Made by a program: the position numbers and the translations under genes. Positions 22,736-34,862 of a stretch of DNA of 64,000 bases are shown piece by piece. The first letter of the stretch is position 1. Every line of letters begins with the position of its first letter. The DNA is from Lolium rigidum (Eukaryota > Streptophyta > Magnoliopsida > Poales > Poaceae), in NCBI RefSeq assembly GCF_022539505.1, contig NC_061514.1, positions 221,487,837 to 221,551,836 on the forward strand, written 5' to 3'. The notes under the pieces are model-generated. The model ran no database searches. It was not told the origin of the DNA and saw only the letters and a program-made list of their open reading frames with translations.

Positions 22736-22985
22736 GTCAAGCATGAAGAGAAGTGGTTTTGGGTTTCAGACATGGAAATTTCAAAAACTTCCCAAAAGCT
22801 TCATTTTAGAGGGACTAAGAAGGATCCAAGCTTACCTTTTCATTTTCATGTTTTAAGCTTGTTTAAATATTGGTCAAACATAGGATTTGACCGAGATTCA
22901 AATGGGCATAAAAATTCAGGAAAAAAAAACCAAAGCACATAGTCTTCTTACGTCATATATATATAGTAAGCATATTCAAGTAGAT
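22736..22985 (+). repeat. Monomer F, partial
   Basis: A repeat monomer with TTTTAGAGGGACTAAGAAGG instead of GAGTGAC, ending in an (AT)n stretch and then the spacer. It recurs at 26636-26888. Confidence 0.8.
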
Positions 22986-24840
22986 AAACAAGGTCTAGAC
23001 ATATAGTAAGTAATATGTATCTAAAAATGATTTTTGGGGATTTATAGGACGAAGTTATAACACACCTACATTTCAAATTGGAATTACTTTCAATAAATCA
23101 GCATAAAGTCATTTAAATGTGTGAAACTAGCTAGAAAGCACTAAAAACGTAAAGAGTTGGGAATTTTCACTAATATGTGGCCTAATTTATCTTAAAAATG
23201 TAGAGGCGCCATTTTGAGCTGTATCTTATGTACCCCATTCACAAAATAAACCTATTTTGACATCTTGAAAATGAAAAATGAGTTTTTATATACCGAAAAG
23301 TTGAAAAGTCTAGTCAGCAACATTGTTGGGAATGGCAAGATGCACCACCATGCCTAATTTGGGCACATTATAACAAACTATGCCACAAATATGGCCATAA
23401 CTACGCCATTTGTTGGCTTGAAACCCATGAATCTTCATACACGATAGTCCGTTTTGTGAAGACATTTTGTTTTTTACTACCCTATCACAGGTTTCTTATT
23501 TTCCCTGTCAACTAGTACACCTATAAGCACTCAATGCGGAAGGGTTTCATTTTTGAGGTTTTCTTCATTTTCATTTATTTATTTCAAAACCAGGTAAAAA
23601 TGGTCGACATGATTATCCATGCAAAGGGGTCGAATATTTGTAGGCAGCACATGTGTTTGCCCGTCCAGTGAAACTCGGAGGAAGAGGGATCACACGGAGG
23701 ATAGAGATCAGGTGAGAAGTGAGGGGGCTCTCTTATTTATGGTGTCTGACCTTTTTCAGGGTTTGTCAGTGTACAGGAGGTGCGAGCGAGCGAGCGAGGC
23801 CGTAATGAGAGCACAACCGAATGAGAGAGATGTTTTTTCTTTTCTTGAGAGAGAGAGGGACAACCGAAGGATCCTGAAGAACTCGGACTTCCAATACGCA
23901 CCGGAGCACAGTTTACAACAAGACACGGAATAAACAGGAAATTTCATCTAAATCCCTAACTTTTACATGGAAGACGCCACGCTGAAAGCAAGAAATGCGA
24001 TCGGGTCCGTAACAGCCACCGCCCAGATTGATCCTCGTCGCAGCCGGGGACGAACCACTTAGCGCGACCAAATCGCCATGGCTACAGTGCGTGCACACCA
24101 TGGCCTCCGAGCTGAGCTAGAAACGCAATGCCAAAACCGGCAGCCAGCGGAGGTGGATAACTGGAGAGAGAGAGAGAGGGGGAGTTTTGATGCGTCTTCT
24201 CTTGACAAAGAAGATGGGAGTTTGCCTACCGACCGCACATGACTGGTGCTCACTGAAGTGTGGGACCTCACGCATGGGAACCACACGTAAGTGACAGACC
24301 TGTTGGTGTAATAACTCGGGTGATCATTATACTTTATTAGTACAAAGTTTCCTATGGATTCAAGGGTAGGAAAGCCAAGTTAACTCATTTACATGACATT
24401 ATTTTTTCCATGAAGCCAAGTTAACTCATCTATCAATTGGTACATTCTGGTTATATTCGAAATTTTACTTGAAACTTGTTGTTCATGCCATTTTACTACT
24501 CGCCTAACACTTTTTCGCGCGTGAAGGGAGGGGGGTGGGCATGATGCTACCCTGAATTTTTGTGACCCCCAAAAACTAGCAAATACGAGAGAGGCATCCA
24601 AAGAAACACACTCGTCCCCTAGGTACCCCCCTCCCTAAATTTCAAATCCAGCCAAAGGTGGATCAAAAAGGCAATCGAAAAGCATGGCCGGATTGTTCAT
24701 ATTTTTCTATATAGTTAGGGTTAGGGTTTATGGTTTATAGAGATGCACATATTTTGATTTCAAATTTGTGATGTACAATAATACATAGGTAAGATTCCAA
24801 GCATGACCTTTGTTAGAATAACCTTTAACGTGTTCTCTCA
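22985..24840. other. 1.9-kb spacer with leader sequence, copy 1
   Basis: The first 630 bp are AT-rich with no gene. From about 23630 the sequence matches 47465-47720 (GTGTTTGCCCGTC, GTGAAACTCGGAGGAAGAGG, GAGGGACAACCGAAGGATCC). An extra block of about 280 bp (23905-24185) is absent from the 47-kb and 13-kb copies. Its minus strand encodes MVCTHCSHGDLVALSGSS and may be a captured gene piece. The leader proper follows (24185-24465) with ACACGTAAGTGACAG. An interstitial telomere-like GTTAGGGTTAGGGTTTATGG lies at about 24716. Short ORFs here are not convincing genes. Confidence 0.7.
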
Positions 24841-26888
24841 CCTTTAGATTCAAATGTGCATAAACATTCAGAAAAAATCAAAAAATGAAAAACCAAAGCA
24901 CATAGTATTCTTATGTCATATAGTAAGAATTGAAGTTGATAAACAAGGTCTAGACATATTCAAACCAGTCAAATCATGTATCTACACCTAACCCTAAACT
25001 TTATCTTATGAAGTCAAGCATGAAGAGAAATGGTTTTGGGTTTCAAACATGGAAATTTCAAAAACCTCCCAAAAGCTTCATTTTAGAGTGACTAAGAAGG
25101 ATACAGGCTTACCTTTTCATTTTCATGTTTTAAACTTGTTTAAATCCTGGTCAAAACTAGGATTTGACCAAGATTCAAATGGGAATAAAAAATAAAAAAT
25201 ACGCACATAGCCTTTTTATGTCATATAATGAGCATTCAAGTTGATAAACATGGTATAGACATATTCAAACTTGAAAAAATCATGTATCTACCCTGACCCC
25301 TAACGTACCCTAAACTCTGTATTATGAAGTCAAGCATGAAGAGAAGTGGTTTTGGGTTTCAAACATGGAAATTTCAAAAACCTCCCAAAAGCTTCATTTT
25401 AGAGTGACTAAGAAGGATCTAGGCTTACCTTTTCATTTTCATGTTTTAAACTTGTTTAAATCTTGGTCAAACCTAGGATTTGACCAAGATTCAAATGGGC
25501 ATAAAATTTCAAAAATTAAAAAAAATCAAAAACCAAAGCACATAGCCTTTTTATGTCATACAATGAGCATTCAAGTTGATAAACATGGTCTAGACATATT
25601 AAAACTAGAAAAATCATGTATTTACCCTAGCCCTAACCCTAAACTCTATCTTATGAAGTCAAACATGAAGAGAAGTGGTTTTGGGTTTCAAACATGGACA
25701 TTTCAAAAACCTCCCAAAAACATCATCTTAGAGTGACTAAGAAGGTTCCATATATGCTTACCTTTTCATTTTCTTGTTTTAAATTAACTAGTTTAAATCT
25801 TGGTCAAACATAGGATTTGACCAAGATTAATTCAAATGGGCATAAACATTAAGACAAAATTTAAAAATAGGAAACCAACGGACACATATAGTCTTGTTAT
25901 GTCATATAGTAAGCATTCAAGTTGATAAATAAGCATGTCTAGACATATTCAAACCCGACAAATCATGTATCTACCCCCTAACCCTAAACTAGATGTGTCT
26001 TAATGAAGTCAAGCATGAAGAGAAATGGTTTTGGCTTTCAAACATGGAAATTTCTAGACCCCCCGACCCCAAAGCTTCATTTTAGAGTGACTAAGAAGGA
26101 TCCAGGCTTACCTTTCATTTTCATGTTTTAAGCTTGTTTAAATCTTGGTCAAACCTAGGATTTGACCAAGATTCAAATGGGCATAAAAATTCAAAAAAAT
26201 AAAAAAATGAAAGACCAAAGCACATAGTATAGCCTTCTTATGTCATATATATATATAGTAAGCCTTCAAGTTGATGAACAAGCTAGGTCTAGACATATTC
26301 AAAACAGAAAAAAGCATGTATCTACCCCCTAACCCTTAACTATGTCTTATGAAGTCAAGCATGAAGAGAAGTGGTTTTGGGTTTCAAACATGGAAATTTC
26401 AAAAACTTCCCAAAAGCTTAATTTTAGAGTGAATAAGAAGGATCCAAGCTTACCTTTTCATTTTCAGGATTTATGCTTGTTTAAATCTTGGTCAAACATA
26501 GGATTTGACCAACACACATATAGTCTTCTTATGTCATATAGTAAGCATTCAAGTTGATAAACAAGCATGCATGTCTAGACATATTCAAACCCGACAAATC
26601 ATGTATCTACCCCAAACCCTAAACTCTGTCTTATGAAGTCAAGCATGAAGAGAAGTGGTTTTGGGTTTCAGACATGGAAATTTCAAAAACTTCCCAAAAG
26701 CTTCATTTTAGAGGGACTAAGAAGGATCCAAGCTTACCTTTTCATTTTCATGTTTTAAGCTTGTTTAAATATTGGTCAAACATAGGATTTGATCGAGATT
26801 CAAATGGGCATAAAAATTCATGAAAAAAAAACCAAAGCACATAGTCTTCTTACGTCATATATATAGTAAGCATATTCAAGTAGATAAA
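24840..26888 (+). repeat. Tandem-repeat array III
   Basis: About six monomers (two G-like, then B, C, D, E, F) link the two copies of the 3.9-kb duplication. Confidence 0.9.
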
Positions 26889-28833
26889 CAAGGTCTAGAC
26901 ATATAGTAAGTAATATGTATCTAAAAATGATTTTTGGGGATTTATAGGAGGAAGTTATAACACACCTACATTTCAAATTGGAATTTCTTTCAATAAATCA
27001 GCATAAAGTCATTTAAATGTGTGAAACTAGCTAGAAAGCACTAAAAACGTAAAGAGTTGGGAATTTTCACTAATATGTGGCCTAATTTATCTTAAAAATG
27101 TAGAGGCGCCATTTTGAGCTGTATCTTATGTACCCCATTCACAAAATAAACCTATTTTGACATCTTGAAAATAAAAAAATGAGTTTTTATATACCAAAAA
27201 GTTGAAAAGTCTAGTCAGCAACGTTGTTGGGAATGGCAAGATGCACCACCATGCCTAATTTGGGCACATTATAACAAACTATGCCACAAATATGGCCATA
27301 ACTACGCCATTTGTTGGCTTGAAACCCATGAATCTTCATACACGATAGTCCGTTTTGTGAAGAAATTTTGTTTTTTACTACCCTATCACAGGTTTCTTAT
27401 TTTCCCTGTCAACTAGTACACCTATAAGCACTCAATGCGGAAGGGTTTCATTTTTGAGGTTTTCTTCATTTTCATTTATTTATTTCAAAACCAGGTAAAA
27501 ATGGTCGACATGATTATCCATGCAAAGGGGTCGAATATTTGTAGGCAGCACATGTGTTTGCCCGTCTAGTGAAACTCGGAGGAAGAGGATCACACGGAGG
27601 ATAGAGATCAGGTGAGAAGTGAGGGGGGGCCTCTTATTTATGGTGTCTGACCTTTTTCAGGGTTTGTCAGTGCGCAGGAGGTGCGAGCGAGCGAGCGAGG
27701 CCGTAATGAGAGCACAACTGAATGAGAGAGATGTTTTTTTCTTTTCTTGAGAGAGAGAGGGACAACCGAAGGATCCTAAAGAACTCAGACTTCCAATACG
27801 CACCAGAGCACAGTTTACAACAAGACACAGAATAAACAGGAAATTTCATCTAAATCCCTAACTTTTACATGGAAGACGCCACGCTGAAAGCAAGAAATGC
27901 GATCGGGTCCTTAACAGCCACCGCCCAGACTGATCCTCGTCGCAGCCGGGGACGAACCACTTAGCGCGACCAAATCGCCATGGCTACAGTGCGTGCACAC
28001 CATGGCCTCCGAGCTGAGCTAGAAACGCAATGCCAAAACCGGCAGCCATCGGAGGTGGATAATTGGAGAGAGAGAGAGGGGGAGTTTTGATGCGTCTTCT
28101 CTTGACAAAGAAGATGGGAGTTTGCCTACCGACCGCACATGACCGGTGCTCACTGAAGTGTGGGACCTCACGCATGGGAACCACACGTAAGTGACAGACC
28201 TGTTGGTGTAATAACTCGGGTGATCATTATACTTTATTAGTACAAAGTTTCCTATGGATTCAAGGGTAGGAAAGCCAAGTTAACTCATTTACATGACATT
28301 ATTTTTTCCATGAAGCCAAGTTAACTCATCTATCAATTGGCACATTCTGGTTATATTCGAAATTTTACTTGAAACTTGTTGGTCATGCCATTTTACTACT
28401 CGCCTAACACTTTTTTCGCGCGTGAAGGGAGGGGGGTGGGAATGATGCTACCCTGAATTTTTGTGACCCCCAAAAACTAGCAAATACGAGAGAGGCATCC
28501 AAAGAAACACACTCGTCCCCTAGGTACCCCCCTCCCTAAATTTCAAATCCAGCCAAAGGTGGATCAAAAAGGCAATCGAAAAGCATGGCCGGATTGTTCT
28601 TATTTTTCTATATAGTTAGGGTTAGGGTTTATGGTTTATAGAGATGCACATATTTTGATTTCAAATTTGTGATGTACAATAATACATAGTTAAGATTCCA
28701 AGCATGACCTTTGTTAGAATAACCTTTAACGTGTTCTCTCACCTTTAGATTCAAATGTGCATAAACATTCAGAAAAAAATCAAAAAATGAAAAACCAAAG
28801 CACATAGTATTCTTATGTCATATAGTAAGAACT
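25362..28833 (+). repeat. 3.9-kb segmental tandem duplication, copy 2, split by an LTR element
   Basis: Copy 2 is interrupted at 28833 and resumes at 44998 after the nested retrotransposons, ending near 45460. The uninterrupted copy 1 therefore serves as the empty site for the insertion. Confidence 0.85.
26889..28741. other. 1.9-kb spacer with leader sequence, copy 2
   Basis: Near-identical duplicate of 22985-24840, including the extra 280-bp block, the leader and the telomere-like stretch (about 28617). Small indels separate the copies. Confidence 0.75.
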
Positions 28834-29043
28834 TGTTATCACCAGAATTTGACCGGATCAGAGGTGGGCCGCGATTAAGATGGGCTTGAAGAATATACAC
28901 GGAAGAAATACATGAATCGGCCTTGTATACAAAGTTTGGGCTAGTTTGCCCGTGTATCTGTAATATAGTAGGATACGTGTCGGTTAGATAGAATTTGGCT
29001 CGTGCACGGTTGGGATTATTCCCACGTTAGAAAGTCCACGGAC

Positions 29044-29051
29044 TATAAATA
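29044..29051 (+). promoter_or_regulatory. TATA box in the 5' LTR
   Basis: TATAAATA in the context GGACTATAAATATG, placed where the U3/R border is expected. Transcription would start about 30 bp downstream. The 3' LTR has the same box at 44044-44051. Confidence 0.6.
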
Positions 29052-29158
29052 TGTATCTAGGGTTATTGAGAAAAACAACAATCACGTTCATCACAAACCA
29101 ATCTAGGCGCATCGCCAACCCCTTGTTTCGAGGGTTTCTTCCGGGTAAGCATCATGCT

Positions 29159-29185
29159 GCCTAGATCGCATCTTGCGATCTAGGC
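29159..29185 (+). repeat. LTR hairpin 1
   Basis: Arms GCCTAGATCGCA and TGCGATCTAGGC (12 bp, perfect) with loop TCT. The copy in the 3' LTR (about 44160) has a mutated outer arm. Confidence 0.8.
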
Positions 29186-29328
29186 GAGTACACGTTTATT
29201 CGTTGTTCATGCGTTGCTCGTGCTTGAAGCCTTGTTGATGGCGAGCAACGTAGTTATCATAGATGTGTTAGGGTTAGCATTGTTTCATCGTATCATATGC
29301 TTTCGTCCATGCAACCCTTAGACGTCTA

Positions 29329-29363
29329 GCCGCCCTTACACCTATCTTAGGTGTAAGGGCGGC
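29329..29363 (+). repeat. LTR hairpin 2
   Basis: Perfect 16-bp arms beginning GCCGCCCTTACACC with loop TCT, conserved in the 3' LTR (about 44327-44361). Both hairpins would lie in the R/U5 part of the RNA. Confidence 0.85.
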
Positions 29364-29986
29364 ACCTCGCTTGATCATTATTTAGTAGATCCGATCCGTT
29401 ATGATTGCTCCTTGTTCTTCAAGGATTAGTTTAATATCTGCATAGTTAGGACTTACAAACGGGTTGAAGGATCCAGTGGCACGTAGGGTGTGGTTTGCTA
29501 GCCATAGATAAGATGTTCCGGGAATCAACTTCATGTTGGTTTTTAGGCCTTGTCTAGGATCGGTTTATTATCACCGTGCGTGGCCGCCAGGCTCAATCAC
29601 GCGTAGGATGTTCCGATTATGTGGTGAAAACCCTAAATCGTCGTAGGTCGTTTTAGCTACATATTGATCAAGCAGGACCACCATGTGATCGTATACCTCA
29701 TACGGATCATGGGTGGATCGGCTCCTTGAGCCGATTCACAGGACAACCTGAGAGCCGATCGAGGCTCGTATTTAATGATTACGAGTATGCCATGCAGGAA
29801 ACTAAGCGAAGCAAATCCATAGACCAGGTATAGGTCAGGTGGCACGCCCTTGCACCAGCATCGGACGTGCGTGCCGAGTCTTTGCGGGCCGTCGCTCGAG
29901 GGACCAGGGCCAGCCGCAGTCCTGGGAGCCTCCCGGCTCTACTGTGTTGCCCGTCGCTGCTCGCCGGTGGGTTTCTGACCGCAACA

Positions 29987-30012
29987 CATTCTGGCACGCC
30001 CGGTGGGACAGT
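29987..30012 (+). other. Probable primer-binding region of the outer element
   Basis: CATTCTGGCACGCCCGGTGG directly follows the 5' LTR, where the tRNA primer site is expected. The TGG start fits the CCA end of a tRNA. I cannot name the tRNA. Confidence 0.4.
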
Positions 30013-30047
30013 CTTCGACATCAACTGCATCGCCATCTACATCTGAG

Positions 30048-31511
30048 ATGGCGGAAGGAACTCCAGTCACGTACGAAGACCTGACTGAGCAGCTCAAGAA
30101 GAAGTATGACGAGGTCAAAGCTATCCTCGAAGCCGACCTCATCGGCTCTTTCCAGAGAACCCGCTCACACGGCATCAGGTGGAAAGGGTTCTCACCTGAA
30201 GGCGCGCTCGATGGAGTGGACCTGTCCGCCCCGTCGAAGAACGCACCGGGTCTCGCGTCGGGAGATTAATTTCATGGTAGCTCATTCGCCGCACCGCCAT
30301 TCCGAGAGCCTCGGTGAACACTTTGGAGCGTGTCGCCCTTCGGGTGATCCAAGAAATCATGAGGCATCAGTACTCTCCGTCAGGACCAGCTGTAGGGACT
30401 CACCAAGGAGAGATGCCACTCCAGTCCCGACCACCGCTGCCATTCGTGTTGGCAGCACCAGAAGTGCCGAGTTCACCGGCGTACGTCGTCTACAAGATCG
30501 GTGGTGACCCTAGTGATTACCAGTTCTTGTATGAGGCGCCTAAGGAGATCCCTCACGGATACACGTGCACATACGTGCCGGACCGCGATGATCGGGCACT
30601 CACGAACCGGACCGCAACAGCAGGGACTTCGGAACGAGCAGGAGGAACTTCGGGAACAGATCTTGAGAAGCGGACGTGGCTAGCTAAGTATGCCACTCCG
30701 ACGAACCTCCGCAGCTCAACTCCTGCAGTTGGCTCGGAGCTTGAGAAGCAAGCGTGGCTGGCTAAGTATGCCACTCCAGCGAATCTTCGTAGTTCGACTC
30801 CTGCAGCCAGCACCGCGGATCAGATCGAGTACAATCTTGAGAGACCAGTTCGGCATGGTGCCGAAAAGGAGGGCAATCGGCTATTCCAAGCCGTACCCCA
30901 ACGAGTACGAGTTGATCCCGCTACCACCCAAATATCGGCTCCCTGAATTCTCCAAGTTTAGTGGATCAGATGGTTCCAGCTCAATCGAGCATGTGAGCCG
31001 ATATTTGGCACAGCTGGTCACGATCTCAGTATCAGATGAGCTGCGTGTGAGGTTCTTCGCACAGTCCCTCACAGGATCGGCTTTCGGGTGGTACACATCG
31101 CTGCCACCAGACTCAATCCGGACTTGGAAGCAGTTGGAAGAGCAGTTCCACATGCAGTATCACTCAGAGGCTTCCGAGGCTGGCATTGCCGATCTAGCAC
31201 AAGTACGACAGAAGCGCGGAGAAACAGTGCCAGAATACATCCAGAGCTTTAGGACCGTTAGGAACCGATGCTATTCGGCTCGTGTGACTGAAAAAGAAGC
31301 AGTCGAGTTAGCGGTGGTGGGTCTCGCATCACCGATCAAGGATGTGGCCTCCCAAGCAGACTACCCTTCGCCGGCGCATATGGTGCGAAGCCGTCGTTAT
31401 ATGAACAGCGCCACCCGGAGGTGTACCGGGATAAATTCAAGCGTGCGGTGGTCCTGGTTGAGGCGGACGAAGATGAAGGCTCGCGGGAGATCAAGAGGTA
31501 GCAGTGGCTGA
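30048..31511 (+). pseudogene. gag, N-terminal and capsid part, frameshifted
   Basis: Starts MAEGTPVTYEDLTEQLKKKY at 30048 and moves between frames near 30250 and 30880. The capsid region has PEFSKFSGSDGSSSIEHVSR, FAQSLTGSAFGWYTSLPPDS and TWKQLEEQFHMQYH, the retrotransposon gag signature of plant gypsy elements. Ahead of it is a short internal repeat (LEKRTWLAKYATPTNLRSS / LEKQAWLAKYATPANLRSS, at 30661-30729 and 30742-30810). The gag protein would form the particle that packages element RNA. The frameshifts make this copy non-functional. Confidence 0.8.
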
Positions 31512-33345
31512 ATGGACTCGGGGGGCAAGCCCCGTATCCTGCAAGTGGGTTAAGCCACAAGGTCCTCCAAGAGGGTTTGACTTCGACGTGACCAAGGCTG
31601 AGCAAATTTTCGACCTCTTACTTAAGGAGAAGCAGCTAAAGGTACCCGAAGGCCACAAGATCCCCACGGCTCAGGAGCTGAACGGAAAGCCATACTGCAA
31701 GTGGCATAACACGTTCACCCATGCCACCAACGACCGCAGGGTGTGGCGTCAGCAGATCCAAATGGCGATAGAACAAGGGCGTCTAATTTTCAGCCAGTAC
31801 GCCATGAAAGTCGACACACACCCCTTCCCCGCCGTTAACATGGTGAAATGCACTTACCCTGGGAGGTGCCAGCCATGTTTCTCGTTCAACATCAACATGG
31901 TAGGACCTGGGCACCACCCTGGTAAGGACAGAAATGAGGGCAGCTGCTCTCATAACGAGGACAAAGAGGAAGCCGTTCCACGCGATCGGCTCCGGCACGA
32001 TGGCAAGCGCTACATCACAGAGGGAGAAGTAAAGAATGTGAGATATCAGCGACCTCTCTCTGATCACCTCCTCAATAAATACGTGAGTCAATACGACCAA
32101 CGCCGACGATACGACAATGATGACGAAAGAGATCGTCTTGCTAAGGACGCCAGGAGACATCGTCGGCATGATCGCGACGAGGAGAGATATGAGCGCCACG
32201 CCAAGGAAAATTCAAGAGAGCAAGACGACGTGGATAGGCACTGGGACTGTCCCTTCTTCAGACACTGCTGGGATTCAGGAATGAGCCGATTGCCTACAAT
32301 CGGCAACTGCCCAGAATGTAGACAGAAGAAGAAGGATGCAGCTAACGTGTCCGTGTTCAAACGTCTAAGGCCTCTCCCACCTCGGAACAAGCACGCTGGG
32401 TCCTCTCGGGTGGAAGATCTCGAGGAATTAGAAGACGATGATGAAGAAGAAGAAGATAAGTACCACCGGCCAAGGTGGTGCCCTGATGGACTCAGCCGTT
32501 CCCAAAAGCGTAGGGTTCAGCGACTACGTGGTTTGGAGGAAGCCGAAAGATTATACCTCCACACGTTAAGGAAGGCGCGGCCTGATCTGGCCGCGAAAAT
32601 TCAGCGAACTCTGGACGAAGAAGGTCGGCCACAAAAGAAAGAGTGGCGCCCCAGACAAAGGAAAGCCGATGATGAGACATCGGCTGGCACAAACATGGTG
32701 TTCATCCTTCCAGCGGAGTTTAGTGCTCCAGGATTAGACGAAGCACCCGTGGCACAACTTGACTGCGGCCCACGGCCGGTTATCTTTGAGAAGCCACGAG
32801 AAAGAAGCTACAGACACCGAAGGCCCCGTACTTGCGAGGTTATATCAATGGGCAGCCTGTCAACAAGATGCTTGTGGACACCGGAGCGGCGATCAACATT
32901 ATGCCATACTCCATGCTACGTCGGGCTGGGACGCTCTAGCTCGGATCTGATCAAGACCAACGTTACACTGAGCGATTTCAACGGCCAAGCATCCGAAGCA
33001 CAAGGTGTTACGAACGTGGATCTGACCGTAGGAAGAAAAACCATCCCTACGACGTTCTTTATTGTCGATAGCAAGAGCACCTATGCTGTCCTGCTAGGTA
33101 GAGATTGGATCCACGCCAACTGTTGCATTCCATCCACGATGCACCAATGCTTAATACAGTGAGATGGAGATGAAGTAGAGGTCGTCCACGCAGATGACTC
33201 AGCCGAGATTTCAACGGCTGGCATGAACGTTTCGGAGACGACAGGCCAAGAGCCACTCTCAGGCATCACTTTGGACGACCGCGAGCGTATCGACGTGACG
33301 AAGGACGGGGTGAGGCTGGTCTTATCCACCGGCCTGACCATGTAA
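31504..33345 (+). pseudogene. gag C-terminus and aspartic protease, broken
   Basis: One frame carries PYCKWHNTFTHATNDRRVWR, a long Arg/Asp-rich charged region, DCPFFRHCWDSGM and CPECRQKKK (a zinc-binding-like CxxC segment). The protease active site LVDTGAAINIMPYSML is in another frame (32838-32935), and the flap-side GRDWIHANC is back in the first, so frameshifts flank the active site. A TGA at 33162 replaces a probable Trp, and the frame then runs on to TAA at 33343. The protease family would process gag. No RT follows. Confidence 0.75.
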
Positions 33346-33349
33346 CAAG

Positions 33350-34600
33350 AATAAAATTTATGGACGAACGTGGCAAAGCCGATCCTTGTGATCGGCCCCA
33401 AAAATCTATGGACGAACGTTGCAAAACCTTCATTGAGCGATTCAATCAACATGGGGGCCGATTCCAGCAATCGGCCAAAATTACCCTCACCATACGTTCT
33501 GCCTGTGTTCAACGTCGATCTAACGGGCAACGGGTTTACGTCTGCTGATGAGCTGGAATAAGTCAACATTGGTCCTGACGGTGCCGATGTTCAAGTACAG
33601 TACCTTGGCTAACTACAGAGCCGATATCTGCAGTTACCTGACAGATTCGGCTCGGGGGGGACCTAATCAGATGAACATGTGCGATACATGTGCAGTGAAA
33701 TATTGGGGGCCGATAGAAAAAATCGGCCAGTAAAAAAAAATCTCATGATGTACAGCCGATGCATAGACATCGACTTTAGAGCTAAGAAACAAAGCCGATG
33801 CACAGCCATCGACTCTAGTACAAATTACATGGGATCTACCAGCTGCGTGTTCAAGACGCGGATTTCGACCAAGTCGGTCTTCAGTTCAGCTTCGAGGCCT
33901 TCTGCTTCCTCGAGGGAGTGAACAATGAGAGCTTCCCCAGCTTCAATGAGCTGTTTTGTTGCCCGAACCTTCTCTTCGAGGACCTCCAACCCTGTGCGCA
34001 AGGTTGCCAGTTCAGCAGTGCTGTCAGAGGTGTCAGTTTTGGCGTACAAGGCAGCCTTTTGCTCATTAAGCCGTTGGTGTTTCGTCTGCAATATCGGCTT
34101 TCAACGGAAGAAAAGGTGATCGGCTCTGGTGTATCTACTGTCGGCTTGGCCAAGTTGGCCACCTTCTCAGCTACACTCGTAGGAATTGCTGGGACCAGAG
34201 TGGCTGACCTTTTCTTGGAGACCGATGGTGGCAAGTTCTGGCTGGCTCTGCGTGGTGGTTTTCTCAGAATTGCTCGAGCTCGAGTCCCTTCGACTGAACT
34301 GTGTGTCCTCACCGCTGTTCTCGCCTTGACTGAGGCTCGGGGCCAGCTGACCTGGTAGACACTCTGTTTTTAGAAGCCGATTGGGGTGTCATCGGCTGGC
34401 CTTGCATCATGACCTTCTTCAAAGGCGGTGAGTTGTTGCAGAAGAAAACCACCAGAGCTGCTGGAAGGAATCTGAAAGGGGAGCCGTCATCATCTACAGG
34501 GTCTGGACTGTCCTGTCACTGCAAGGAGATGAGGGGACATCATCGGCAAAACTATCCCTGAAGGAGATTGGATGTTCAAAACAGCCGATGAACAGCCATC
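33350..34600. repeat. Cluster of paired GCCGAT / ATCGGC motifs
   Basis: At least ten copies of GCCGAT or ATCGGC occur, often as close inverted pairs, such as GCCGATCC...GATCGGCC (33378), GGCCGATTCC...AATCGGCC, GGCCGATAGAAAAAATCGGC (33709) and GCCGATTGG...CATCGGC (34376). The sense strand has no coding capacity here. The motif also recurs in the LTR (29715-29762). Confidence 0.65.
33825..34312 (-). pseudogene. Antisense coiled-coil ORF of the outer element
   Basis: On the minus strand, one frame (34312 to about 34110) encodes a basic, Ser/Pro-rich stretch (RKPPRRASQNLPPSVSKKRS, VAEKVANLAKPTVDTPEP). A second frame (34091-33825) is a clear coiled coil (TAELATLRTGLEVLEEKVRA, EEAEGLEAELKTDLVEI). 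They read as one protein separated by a frameshift. Extra antisense ORFs are known in several plant gypsy lineages; their function is unknown. Confidence 0.5.
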
Positions 34601-34862
34601 CGCTTCAGGATTGCAAAGTATCATGGTCGGATATTTGAGTATGGCCTCATGGGCGTTTGAAGGGAAAAGTCTGATACGTTGCTATCGGTTCTTAGTGCGG
34701 CAAATGGAAGACTTGAAATTGGATAAATGGAGAGTCAAATTGGAAGAACAGTTCTTATTGATTCAAAGGAACGGCTTTACAAGAAAGAGCCGATCGCTCT
34801 CAAAAGGATCATCCAATGCCTAATGCACTACTACTACTAGGCCTATACTAGCAGATCCTAGT

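Larger units (their letters stand above)
21460..25361 (+). repeat. 3.9-kb segmental tandem duplication, copy 1
   Basis: This block (monomers B-C-D-E-F, a 1.9-kb non-repeat spacer, monomer G) is repeated 3901-3902 bp downstream. Matching points are 22440/26342, 23947/27849 and 24841/28742. Identity is high by eye, with scattered single-base differences. Confidence 0.9.
28834..29986 (+). repeat. 5' LTR of the outer element
   Basis: 1153 bp, TG...CA. Contains a TATA box (29044-29051) and two perfect hairpins with TCT loops (29159-29185 and 29329-29363) downstream of it. By eye it differs from the 3' LTR at about 12-17 sites plus a small insertion. Confidence 0.9.

Noticed and set aside
23619..23933. 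ORF of 104 codons in the spacer
   Set aside because: The near-identical copy at 27.5 kb has frame-breaking indels and the 47-kb copy differs, so there is no sign of coding selection.
29329..29363. Hairpin as a bacterial-type terminator or tRNA-like element
   Set aside because: It sits inside an LTR, has no T run, and is part of a plant retroelement.
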